Positions 1 through 6,437 of a stretch of 7,228 nucleotides of DNA are shown piece after piece (position 1 is the stretch's first letter; every line of letters starts with the position of its first letter). This stretch comes from Parvularcula sp. (GTDB lineage Bacteria; Pseudomonadota; Alphaproteobacteria; Caulobacterales; Parvularculaceae): positions 1-7,228 of the forward strand of contig DNZB01000022.1 in assembly GCA_003506635.1 (NCBI GenBank). The letters run 5' to 3'. Below the pieces are notes generated by a model. The model was not told where the DNA came from, did no database searches, and worked only from the letters and a program-made list of their open reading frames with translations. Made by a program: the position numbers and the translations under genes.

Positions 1-89
1 TGTTCATTTTTTTTTTTTTTTTTTTTTTTTTAATGATACGGCGACCACCGAGATCTACACTCTTTCCCTACACGACGCTCTTCCGATCT
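1..89. other. Illumina P5 adapter and poly-T artefact (not genomic)
   Basis: Bases 32-89 match the 58-nt Illumina P5/TruSeq Read 1 adapter from AATGATACGG through CTCTTCCGATCT, with no mismatch I can see. Bases 7-31 are 25 consecutive T, preceded by a six-base tag. Read on the minus strand, this is the usual picture of a read running out of its insert into the adapter and then into poly-A. Nothing here should be annotated biologically. Translating it gives the well-known spurious peptides EERRVGKEC (minus) and PYTTLFRS (plus). True sequence starts at base 90. Confidence 0.98.
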
Positions 90-449
90 GACGCCGCGGC
101 GCGTCGCCAGCTCCAGTTCGTCGAGCACGAATTTCCAGCGCGGGTCATCCGGCCTTCCATTCCAGCCGGCGAGGTCCATCGGCCACAGATGCTCAAAGCT
201 CGGCGGCGGCGGCGTCTTGCCGAGGGCGACCGGGACGAGCACCCGGCGGGCGAGCGCCGAACGCGCCGCAGAAAGGATCGGCTTTGAAACGGCGGAGGAT
301 TGCGACCACACGACAAGCGCCGCCGCCGCCGGATCATCATCGGTCGAGGCGTCATAGCCGCTCAGCGCCAGCGCTGATGCCAGCGTGTCGGCGAAGCCGG
401 TGTTTTCAGGCGCAAAAAGAAGTCTGACCTTGCTCATTCGGGCGGTCAT
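90..449 (-). CDS. TIR-like domain protein, C-terminus missing (partial)
   Basis: About 120 genomic codons are present before the adapter cuts the gene, so the C-terminus and stop are unknown. The pattern fits a Toll/interleukin-1 receptor (TIR)-like alpha/beta fold: a first strand KVRLLFAP (residues 7-14), a helix around 18-31 (GFADTLASALALSG), the strand-loop LVVWSQSSAVSKP (45-57), a helix, then RRVLVPVALGKTPPPPSF (69-85) and a closing MDLAGWNG (91-98). TIR proteins act as protein-interaction modules or as NAD-cleaving enzymes. The stretch where NADase TIRs usually carry W-x-x-x-E reads KPILSAARSA, with no glutamate, so I infer a non-catalytic member. The start at 449 is preferred because GGAAA lies about 8 nt upstream; a second ATG at 437 has no Shine-Dalgarno. 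It is divergent from comM. The family call is from pattern only and moderately sure. The short RSEERRV tail at the contig edge comes from the adapter. Confidence 0.6.
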
Positions 450-552
450 GTTGTGATTTCCGGCCGCCTCCCCGCGAGCGCCGCCAACCCTATGGTGTTC
501 CCCGATTGCGCACCCCCCCACAAGGGCGCGCGGCCGACATCGGACTTAAAAG

Positions 553-581
553 TTGGCAAGCCTATTTGTTCTTGCTATGTT
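553..581 (+). promoter_or_regulatory. Candidate sigma70 promoter for comM, extended -10
   Basis: TTGGCA at 553-558 (five of six match TTGACA) is followed after exactly 17 nt by TATGTT at 576-581 (four of six match TATAAT). TGC directly precedes the -10 box, which gives an extended -10 TGn element. It sits in an AT-richer patch of an otherwise GC-rich divergent spacer. Transcription would start near 588, giving a leader of about 40 nt before the comM GTG. This is a sequence match only. Confidence 0.5.
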
Positions 582-613
582 CTGAAAAGTCCGTCAAGTT
601 TCGGCCGCGCATT

Positions 614-620
614 GGAGAGG
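614..620 (+). promoter_or_regulatory. Ribosome binding site deciding the comM start
   Basis: GGAGAGG lies 8 nt before the GTG at 629. It supports this GTG over the upstream in-frame ATG at 506, which would add 41 residues unlike the family and would start upstream of the candidate promoter. Confidence 0.75.
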
Positions 621-628
621 AACGCCCC

Positions 629-2188
629 GTGGTCGCACAGCTCACCACTTTCGCTTTTCACGGAGTAGAGGCGCGGTCGGTGACCGTGCAGGTCCAGCTT
701 GGCGGCGGCAATAACGGCTTTGCGATCGTCGGCCTGCCCGACAAGGCGATTTCTGAAGCGCGCGACCGCGTGCAGGCGGCCTTGACCGCGATTGGCCTTG
801 GCCTGCCGCCGAAACGGGTGACGGTGAACCTCGCGCCCGCCGACATGCCGAAGGAAGGCGGGCATTTCGATCTCGCGATCGCGCTTGGCCTGCTCATCGA
901 AATGGGCGCCGCGCCGCGCGACGCGGGCGAGGGGTTTGCGGTGATCGGCGAACTAGGGCTCGACGGCTCGGTCGCCGCCGTCAACGGCGCCCTGCCCGCC
1001 GCAGTCGCCGCCAACGCGCACGGGCTGGGGCTCATTTGTCCTTATGCGAACGGCCCTGAAGCCGCCTGGGCAGGGCGCGACATCGCGATCCTTGCGCCGA
1101 AAAGCCTCATCCAGCTCGTCAATCATTTCAAAGGCGCGCAAGTATTGGCCGCGCCCGCGCCCGGCGCGATCGAGGCCGCGCCCGCAGCGCCGGACCTCAA
1201 GGACGTGAAGGGCCAGGAAAGCGCCAAGCGCGCGCTCGAAGCCGCTGCCGCGGGCGGGCACAATCTCTTGATGATCGGCCCGCCGGGGGCCGGGAAATCC
1301 ATGCTGGCGCGGCGGCTGCCCGGCCTGTTGCCGCCGCTGACGCCCGAGGAAATGCTGGAAATTTCGATGGTGCAGTCGATGGCGGGATTGCTGGAGGGCG
1401 GGCGCCTGACGCGCGCCCGGCCGTTCCGCGCGCCGCACCATTCGGCCTCGATGGCGGCGATGGTCGGCGGCGGCATGCGGGCAAAGCCGGGGGAGGCATC
1501 GCTCGCCCATCACGGCGTCCTCTTCCTCGACGAATTGCCGGAATTTCCCCCGCAAGTGCTCGACAGCTTGCGCCAGCCGATGGAGACCGGCGACGTTCTG
1601 ATCGCGCGCGCGAATTTTCATGTGCGCTATCCGGCGCGCTTCCAGCTCATCGCCGCGATGAACCCTTGCCGCTGCGGGCATGGGCGCGCTTCGGCGCGCG
1701 CCTGCGGACGCGGCCCCAATTGCGAGGCGGTCTATCAGTCGCGCGTTTCGGGCCCGATGCTCGATCGCATGGATATCGCGATCGACCTTGCGCCGGTAAC
1801 GCCCGCCGACCTCGCCGCGCCGGCGACCGGCGAGGCGTCAGCCGCCGTCGCCGCGCGCATCGCCGAAGCGCGGAAAATCCAGATTGAGCGATCGGTCGGC
1901 GAAACCGGCGCCCCGGCGGTCAACGCCGCCCTGCCCGACGCGGCGCTTGAAAAAGTGGCCGCCCCCGACGCCGACGGGGCTGCGCTGCTTACCCGCGCGG
2001 CCGAGACGCTCGGTTTTTCAGCGCGCGGCTATCACCGGATCTTGCGCGTGGCGCGCACCCTCGCCGACCTTGAGGGCCAGTCCGGCGTTCGCCGGCGCCA
2101 TATCGCCGAAGCTGTCAGCTATCGCCGCCGCGACGGCGCGCCGGGGCATGAGGCGCCCGCTGCGCGCGCCGTCACGACTGCTGGATAA
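629..2188 (+). CDS. comM: ComM/YifB-family AAA+ ATPase (Mg-chelatase-like branch-migration helicase)
   Basis: The 519-aa product is close to the usual length of about 500. ComM is a hexameric AAA+ helicase that drives branch migration of incoming single-stranded DNA during natural transformation; many non-competent bacteria also carry it. Visible parts: the N-terminal ChlI/Lon-protease-like fold (about 10-160, with FAIVGLPDKAISEARDRV and the conserved KRVTVNLAPADMPKEG), Walker A GPPGAGKS (217-224), RPFRAPHHSAS (264-274), Walker B GVLFLDELPEF (296-306), a four-cysteine cluster C347, C349, C359, C365 starting at NPCRCG, the SGPMLDRMDI segment (374-383) with an arginine-finger-type R380, and the C-terminal Mg-chelatase_C helical domain (about 462-500, SARGYHRILRVARTLADLEG). 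The GTG start is chosen by the Shine-Dalgarno at 614-620 and by family alignment (MVAQLTTFAFHGVEA). It is divergent from the TIR-like gene, with its own likely promoter. No other competence gene is in the window, so a role in transformation here is unproven. Confidence 0.95.
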   Translation: MVAQLTTFAFHGVEARSVTVQVQLGGGNNGFAIVGLPDKAISEARDRVQAALTAIGLGLPPKRVTVNLAPADMPKEGGHFDLAIALGLLIEMGAAPRDAGEGFAVIGELGLDGSVAAVNGALPAAVAANAHGLGLICPYANGPEAAWAGRDIAILAPKSLIQLVNHFKGAQVLAAPAPGAIEAAPAAPDLKDVKGQESAKRALEAAAAGGHNLLMIGPPGAGKSMLARRLPGLLPPLTPEEMLEISMVQSMAGLLEGGRLTRARPFRAPHHSASMAAMVGGGMRAKPGEASLAHHGVLFLDELPEFPPQVLDSLRQPMETGDVLIARANFHVRYPARFQLIAAMNPCRCGHGRASARACGRGPNCEAVYQSRVSGPMLDRMDIAIDLAPVTPADLAAPATGEASAAVAARIAEARKIQIERSVGETGAPAVNAALPDAALEKVAAPDADGAALLTRAAETLGFSARGYHRILRVARTLADLEGQSGVRRRHIAEAVSYRRRDGAPGHEAPAARAVTTAG

Positions 2189-2192
2189 AAGC

Positions 2193-2202
2193 GGTTAACC
2201 AT
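2193..2202 (+). promoter_or_regulatory. GGTTAACCAT element, possible CtrA half-site
   Basis: GGTTAACC (2193-2200) is an 8-bp palindrome, and TTAACCAT (2195-2202) resembles the half-site described for the alphaproteobacterial cell-cycle regulator CtrA (full site TTAA-N7-TTAA). The second half is absent at N7; the nearest similar bases, CTAA at 2208-2211, give N9 instead. It lies 75-85 bp upstream of the hybrid kinase start. Treat it as a weak candidate operator. Confidence 0.25.
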
Positions 2203-2205
2203 TGC

Positions 2206-2225
2206 GGCTAACTGAAATTTCAGCC
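2206..2225. repeat. Perfect palindrome CTGAAATTTCAG with flanking inverted bases
   Basis: CTGAAATTTCAG at 2212-2223 is a perfect 12-bp palindrome, in the short AT-rich spacer between comM and the kinase gene. GGCT (2206-2209) and AGCC (2222-2225) also form an inverted pair around it. It could be a dimeric regulator's operator or a weak hairpin at the end of the comM transcript. No T-tract follows, so it is not a standard terminator. Confidence 0.4.
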
Positions 2226-2276
2226 TGATCCGCGAGAGTTTCCCCTTGAGCGTATCGCGAAGGGGCCGGCCAGACC

Positions 2277-4112
2277 ATGATCGCCGCGCAGGGGAAAGGC
2301 CCGGACGGTCCGGGTCCGGACGATTTCATCGTCCTGTGCGACGCGCGCGACGTCATCCGCTTCGTCAGCCAGTCGTTCGCCGCAGCGTTCGGACAGGCGG
2401 CGGAGAATTGGCATGGGCGGACGTTCGCCCCCGGCGCCGACGCCGCCCCGGGCGACAGCGTCAATTTCCGCACCGCCGCGAGCCCCGCCTTGAAAGGACC
2501 AGGGGGCGGTGAAATCGCCTGGCGCCTCGACCGCCTGCTCGGCGGGGAAAAACTTTACGCGGGGCGCCCGCTCGCGCCGGCGCCGCGCGATGCGGCGCCA
2601 ACGCCCGCGGAGCCGGCGCCGATGCGCTTCGTCGCGACCATAAGTCATGAGATGCGCACGCCCTTGAACGGCATTCTCGGCATGGCGACGCTGCTCCTCG
2701 ACACCGACCTTTCGGCGAACCAGCGCACCTATGTCGATGCGATGAAGCAGTCGGGCGACGGGCTTTTAAGGCTCATCAATGACCTTCTGGACCTCGCCAA
2801 GCTCGAGTCCGGCAAGCTCGATCTCGAACATGCGCCGTTTGATCCCTATACGCTCATTCAGGGCGTCGCCGAGCTTCTGGCGCCGCGCGCGGCCGAAAAG
2901 GGCGTTGAAATCGGCTGTTTCGTCGATCCCTCGACTCCGCGACGGCTCATCGGCGACGAAGCGCGGGTGCGTCAATCGCTGATCAATCTCGCCGGCAACG
3001 CGGTGAAATTCACGAATGCGGGCGGCGTCGCGATCGAGGCGAGCGCCGAGGCGCATCCGGACGGCGTCCGGCTCGTCTGCGCCGTCAGAGACACCGGCGT
3101 CGGCATCGACCTCGAAAACGCGCCGCGCCTTTTCGACGAGTTCGCGCAAGTCGGCGCCGACCCCTCGCGGCGGGCCGAAGGCGCCGGGCTCGGTCTTGCG
3201 ATCACGCGGCGTCTTGCGCGCGCGATGGGCGGCGACGTCGCCGTCAAGAGCGCGCCCGGAAAGGGAAGCGTCTTCACCTTGAGCGTGCTCGTCAAATCCG
3301 GCGGCGAATGGCCGGAGGTGGCGCGCATCGACGCGCCGCCTGTCGTGATCGCGACGCGCTCAACCATCCTGTCGCGCATCACGCGGCTGCAGACGCAAGC
3401 TTTCGGCGCAGAGAAGATCCGCGTCGTCGATGACGCGAAAGACGCCGCTTTCGCGCTGAAGGAGTGGCCGGGCGCCCTGTTCCTGTGCGACTTCGACATC
3501 GCCGGGGAACTCTCCGCCGCCGAAGTCGGTCTCTCGGGGCGCGCGATCGTCCTGTCGCCGCCTTCCGCGCGCGGCACGGTCGAGAGCCTGCGCATGAAAG
3601 GCTTCGAAGGCTACCTCATCAAGCCTGTGCGGCATGCGACCTTGATGCGCGAAGTCGCGCGCGGACCTCGCCGCGCCGAGCCCCAGCGCGTCGAGCGCCC
3701 CCACGCGGCGCCGGTCGACCGTGCGCTCAAAATCCTTCTCGCCGAGGACAACCAGATCAACGCGGTTCTTGCGACGACGCTGCTTCGCCGCGCCGGTCAC
3801 AAGGTCGATGTCGCAGCCAACGGCGTCGAGGCGGTCGCGGCGGCGGAGGCGGGCGGCTACGATCTCATTTTCATGGACATGCACATGCCGGAAATGGACG
3901 GCCTTGAGGCGTGCCGCCGCATCCGCGCGCTTGGACCCCCGGCCGGCGAGGCGCCGATCGTCGCCCTCACCGCGAACGCGATGGCCGCCGACCGCCAGAA
4001 ATGCCTCGCCGCCGGAATGGACGATTTCCTGTCGAAACCCTTTGAGCCCGATGATCTGAACCGCATGCTGGCGAAATGGGGCCGGTCCCGCGGCCTTGAC
4101 GCCGCATCGTAA
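2277..4112 (+). CDS. Soluble hybrid histidine kinase: PAS-like, HisKA, HATPase, pseudoreceiver, receiver (ShkA-like)
   Basis: The 611-aa product has no membrane segment and no signal peptide, so it senses in the cytoplasm. In order: a degenerate PAS-like region (about 15-100); HisKA with [11 protein letters not shown] and phospho-acceptor H124; HATPase_c with N-box N237/N241, G1 DTGVGID (272-278), F-box LFDEF (285-289) and G2 GAGLGLAI (302-309); a first receiver-like domain (about 354-460); and a standard receiver (about 484-600) with acidic pair E490/D491, phospho-acceptor D534, T565 and K587. The first receiver keeps an aspartate (D405) and K449 but its first strand reads VVIATRS, without the acidic metal-binding pair, so it is a pseudoreceiver. 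This architecture matches Caulobacter ShkA, a kinase switched on by cyclic-di-GMP binding to its pseudoreceiver; R432, Y446 and R452 have the spacing I recall for that site. The phosphoryl group would go from H124 to D534 and then to an unseen phosphotransferase. ATG 2277 has GAAGGGG 11 nt upstream. Kinase call certain; ShkA orthology is inference. Confidence 0.93.
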   Translation: MIAAQGKGPDGPGPDDFIVLCDARDVIRFVSQSFAAAFGQAAENWHGRTFAPGADAAPGDSVNFRTAASPALKGPGGGEIAWRLDRLLGGEKLYAGRPLAPAPRDAAPTPAEPAPMRFVATISHEMRTPLNGILGMATLLLDTDLSANQRTYVDAMKQSGDGLLRLINDLLDLAKLESGKLDLEHAPFDPYTLIQGVAELLAPRAAEKGVEIGCFVDPSTPRRLIGDEARVRQSLINLAGNAVKFTNAGGVAIEASAEAHPDGVRLVCAVRDTGVGIDLENAPRLFDEFAQVGADPSRRAEGAGLGLAITRRLARAMGGDVAVKSAPGKGSVFTLSVLVKSGGEWPEVARIDAPPVVIATRSTILSRITRLQTQAFGAEKIRVVDDAKDAAFALKEWPGALFLCDFDIAGELSAAEVGLSGRAIVLSPPSARGTVESLRMKGFEGYLIKPVRHATLMREVARGPRRAEPQRVERPHAAPVDRALKILLAEDNQINAVLATTLLRRAGHKVDVAANGVEAVAAAEAGGYDLIFMDMHMPEMDGLEACRRIRALGPPAGEAPIVALTANAMAADRQKCLAAGMDDFLSKPFEPDDLNRMLAKWGRSRGLDAAS

Positions 4113-4126
4113 GCGCATCGGCGCTT
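4111..4126 (+). terminator. Weak hairpin after the kinase gene
   Basis: AAGCGC-ATCG-GCGCTT forms a perfect 6-bp stem with a 4-nt loop, beginning inside the TAA stop codon. The downstream bases (GGCTTCGGCG) have no T-tract, so at most it attenuates or stabilises the transcript. Read-through into ampG, 79 bp on, remains possible. Confidence 0.25.
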
Positions 4127-4191
4127 GGCTTCGGCGCGCTTTCCCGCTCCCGGGACTTCTTCTCGCCGCGAATTTCCCTAGAAGGTCGGGC

Positions 4192-5940
4192 ATGACGGCA
4201 TCGGCTCCGGCGAAGAAGGCGACCTGGCGCGACATGCTGCGCGGCCTCAAACGTCGCAAGACGCTCGCCATGCTGGTGCTCGGCTTCGCCGCCGGGCTTC
4301 CCTACATTCTCATCACCGGCACGCTCAATGCGTGGTTCACGAATGACGGCGTCGATGTGAAGACGATCGGCGTCTTTTCGTGGATCATCATCATTTACGG
4401 CTTCAAGTTCCTGTGGTCGCCGGCGATCGATCGCGCGCCGTCGCCGCCGCTCTTCGGCATGGGCCAGCGCCGCGCGGGAATCCTGGTCCTGCAGGCGGTC
4501 ATCGTCGCCGCGCTCGGCGTCATCTCGACCGTGTCGCCGCATGACGCGATCGGCGCCATCGCCGCCGCCGCCGTCGTCTGCACCTTCGCTTCCGCCTCGC
4601 AGGACATTCTCATCGACGCCTGGCGAATTGAAGTCGCCGACGAGGAAACGCCGGTCGATCTTCTGTCTTCCGTCTATCAGGTCGGCTACCGGCTTGCGGC
4701 GATTCTCGGCGGCGCCGGCGCGCTTATCATGGCGGCGCGCATCGGGTGGAACACGACCTTCGTCGCGCTCGCCGGGCTGATGACGCTCGCCGTCGCGGGC
4801 GTCTTCATCGCCATGGACGGCCCGCCGCGCCGTCGCGCGATCGAGGTCGATGCGGGCGCGCCGGGGGCGCGCATTCGCAATCTCGCGATCACGCCGGTGA
4901 TGCTGTTCTGGGCGGGGTCTTTCGCCGCGATCTTCAGCTTCATGGCGTTTGCGCTCGAAGCGCCGGACCGGGCGAACGCCGGCGCCTTCACGCGCGAGAC
5001 GGGGCCGCTCATCATTTTCGCCGCGATCATCGCGCCTGTCGCCATCGCCGCCTATCTCCTGCGCCTTGAAGGACGACCGCGCCGCGCCGGCGACGATCGC
5101 CCCTGGCCGGCGCAAAAGGCGTTCGACGCGGTCTACGCCTCCGTGATGGAGCCGCTCATCGACGTGCTGCGGCGGCTCGGCTGGAGCGCCGTCCTCGTTC
5201 TCGCGCTCATACTTTCTTATCGCTTCGCCGATCTCGTCTGGGGCGCTTTCGCCTTCCCCTTCTATCTCGGCGACCAGCACGGCGCACTGCACCACACGAA
5301 TGACGAGGTCGCGATCGCCTCGAAGGTCTTCGGCGCCGTGATGACGTTTTTCGGCATTACGATCGGCGCTGCGGCCATCTTGCGGGTCGGGCGCCTGCCA
5401 TGCCTTTTCATCGGCGCGGTTCTCGCCGCGGCGACGAATCTTCTTTTCGCCGATCTTGCGTCAGGCGGAGCGGGCGCAGACGCCTTCATGCGGACCTTCG
5501 GGCTTTACGGCGTTTTTCCCGTCTTGCAGCCGCTCGCCGATGCGCTGACGCTGCAAGTCACGATCGACGAACGATTGAGCCGCCTGATGGTCGTCATCGG
5601 CGCGGAAAATCTCGCGGTCGGCTTCGCGAGCGCGGCGATCGTCGCCTATCTGTCCTCGATCGTGAACCCGCGTTACGCCGCCGTTCAATATGCGCTGTTC
5701 GCCTCGCTGACGATGCTGATCGGCTCGCTCGGCCGCGGCGCGCTCGGCGAACTGATCGAGGAACGCGGCTTCGCCTATGTCTTTTACCTGACCGCTGCGC
5801 TCGGTCTCGTCGCCGTCGCGACATCGGGCCTTGAATGGCTTCGGCAGGCGCGCGCCGGGTCGGCGGCCGCCGCGGCGGCGCGTCACGAACCCCCGACGCC
5901 GCATCTATATCAAGAAGAGAAGCCGCAGCCCGTCGAATAA
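4192..5940 (+). CDS. ampG: AmpG-family muropeptide permease (MFS transporter)
   Basis: The 582-aa inner-membrane protein is longer than E. coli AmpG (491 aa). AmpG imports anhydro-muropeptides released from peptidoglycan so that they can be recycled; where an inducible AmpC exists, it also feeds the beta-lactamase signal. Family signatures at the N-terminus are strong: LGFAAGLPYILITGTLNAWF (30-49), DVKTIGVFSW (55-64), GFKFLWSPAIDR (70-81), SASQDILIDAW (134-144) and VGYRLAAILGG (164-174). I count about 13-15 hydrophobic segments, spread to about residue 547. Extra length lies in a mid-protein soluble stretch (about 292-328, RLEGRPRRAGDDRPW) and a polar, Ala/Pro-rich tail (553-582). ATG 4192 is chosen because GAAGG sits 6 nt upstream and the family alignment starts just after it; the in-frame ATG at 4096 lies inside the kinase gene. 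No ampR, ampC or ampD is nearby. The substrate is inferred from family. Confidence 0.9.
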   Translation: MTASAPAKKATWRDMLRGLKRRKTLAMLVLGFAAGLPYILITGTLNAWFTNDGVDVKTIGVFSWIIIIYGFKFLWSPAIDRAPSPPLFGMGQRRAGILVLQAVIVAALGVISTVSPHDAIGAIAAAAVVCTFASASQDILIDAWRIEVADEETPVDLLSSVYQVGYRLAAILGGAGALIMAARIGWNTTFVALAGLMTLAVAGVFIAMDGPPRRRAIEVDAGAPGARIRNLAITPVMLFWAGSFAAIFSFMAFALEAPDRANAGAFTRETGPLIIFAAIIAPVAIAAYLLRLEGRPRRAGDDRPWPAQKAFDAVYASVMEPLIDVLRRLGWSAVLVLALILSYRFADLVWGAFAFPFYLGDQHGALHHTNDEVAIASKVFGAVMTFFGITIGAAAILRVGRLPCLFIGAVLAAATNLLFADLASGGAGADAFMRTFGLYGVFPVLQPLADALTLQVTIDERLSRLMVVIGAENLAVGFASAAIVAYLSSIVNPRYAAVQYALFASLTMLIGSLGRGALGELIEERGFAYVFYLTAALGLVAVATSGLEWLRQARAGSAAAAAARHEPPTPHLYQEEKPQPVE

Positions 5941-5946
5941 AGGGTC

Positions 5947-6324
5947 TCAGCCGGCCTTGCCGGCAGCGAGGCATTCGTCGAGATCGGGCGCTTCCTCGCC
6001 CGAAACGAGCGCGCCGGCGTCCAGCCTTGCGACGCGGCGATCGCCTTTTTCGTCCGGGTACAGAATGACCATCAGCGCGCAGGCGCTGAGCATATAGCGG
6101 CGGAATTCGCCCGCCCCTTCGACGCGGGTGAGCGCGGGGCTCCCCAGCGCCTTGTCGAGATCGGCGGCGGTCGCGTTCACGAAATCGGCGGCGCGGAACT
6201 GCGGCGGCGCCGGCGTCTTTCCCGCGCTTGCGGCCGGCGCGCCCGCCGGCGTCGCGGCGGTCGTCGCGCAGCCAGTCAGAAGAACGCCCGTCAACAGCGC
6301 AAGGGCGAATGCGGAAGTTTTCAT
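5947..6324 (-). CDS. Small outer-envelope lipoprotein of unknown function
   Basis: The 125-aa product has a clear lipoprotein signal: [19 protein letters not shown], with lipobox LLTG-C19. Residue 20 is A, with no Asp at +2, so sorting to the outer membrane is expected. A low-complexity Ala/Pro/Thr linker (20-41) leads to a compact domain of about 80 residues: [24 protein letters not shown] (54-77), then [10 protein letters not shown] (82-91), a variable loop, and a final DLDECL (114-119). The pattern L-x-G-x-P-x-x-x-R-x-EG, an aromatic strand, C-x-L and a C-terminal CL recalls small alphaproteobacterial lipoproteins, but I cannot name the family. C82 and C118 could form a disulfide. The start at 6324 is decided by AAGGAG 8 nt upstream. 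It is convergent with ampG (6-bp gap) and divergent from the PfkB kinase. Confidence 0.85.
   Translation of the reverse strand: MKTSAFALALLTGVLLTGCATTAATPAGAPAASAGKTPAPPQFRAADFVNATAADLDKALGSPALTRVEGAGEFRRYMLSACALMVILYPDEKGDRRVARLDAGALVSGEEAPDLDECLAAGKAG
5950..5964. terminator. GC-rich hairpin at the ampG/lipoprotein convergence
   Basis: GCCGGC-CTT-GCCGGC is a perfect 6-bp stem with a 3-nt loop, 10 nt after the ampG stop and inside the last codons of the convergent lipoprotein gene (residues near LAAGKAG). It might help end ampG transcription, but it lacks a T-tract and could simply reflect GC-rich codons. Confidence 0.25.
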
Positions 6325-6332
6325 CGTGACCG

Positions 6333-6338
6333 CTCCTT
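6333..6338 (-). promoter_or_regulatory. Ribosome binding site of the lipoprotein gene
   Basis: On the minus strand AAGGAG lies 8 nt before the ATG at 6324. It rules out the longer in-frame reading from 6447, whose extra 41 residues would bury the signal peptide. Confidence 0.8.
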
Positions 6339-6420
6339 GACCAATGCGCGCACCCGTCTGACAAGGTGTGACGGACCGGCCGCGCAACCCATAAGGCGAC
6401 GCGGCGCGCGCATCAACCGA

Positions 6421-6430
6421 AGGAGAAGGA
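6421..6430 (+). promoter_or_regulatory. Ribosome binding site of the PfkB kinase gene
   Basis: AGGAGAAGGA holds two overlapping Shine-Dalgarno matches; the second ends 7 nt before the ATG at 6438. The 113-bp divergent spacer (6325-6437) shows no clear sigma70 promoter on either strand; TTGACC at 6337-6342 has no acceptable -10 at normal spacing. Confidence 0.75.
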
Positions 6431-6437
6431 ATCCGCC

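Noticed and set aside
7..31. T-tract as a natural terminator or promoter element
   Set aside because: It directly abuts the P5 adapter and is a library or sequencing artefact.
33..287. Plus-strand reading frame containing the peptide PYTTLFRS
   Set aside because: Its first part is a translation of the sequencing adapter, and the rest is antisense to the TIR-like gene.
506..628. N-terminal extension of ComM from the ATG at 506
   Set aside because: It overlaps the candidate promoter, has no family similarity, and the GTG at 629 has a strong Shine-Dalgarno.
953..1681. Minus-strand 242-codon open frame opposite comM
   Set aside because: It lies entirely antisense to the conserved AAA+ region, has no ribosome binding site evidence and has no recognisable domain.
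2195..2211. Full CtrA site
   Set aside because: TTAA is followed by CTAA after 9 nt, not TTAA after 7 nt; only a half-site can be argued.
3967..5295. Long (442-codon) minus-strand open frame opposite ampG and the end of the kinase gene
   Set aside because: It is antisense to two well-supported genes, crosses their boundary, and its product is an Arg/Asp/Glu/Ala-rich low-complexity string typical of GC-rich shadow frames.
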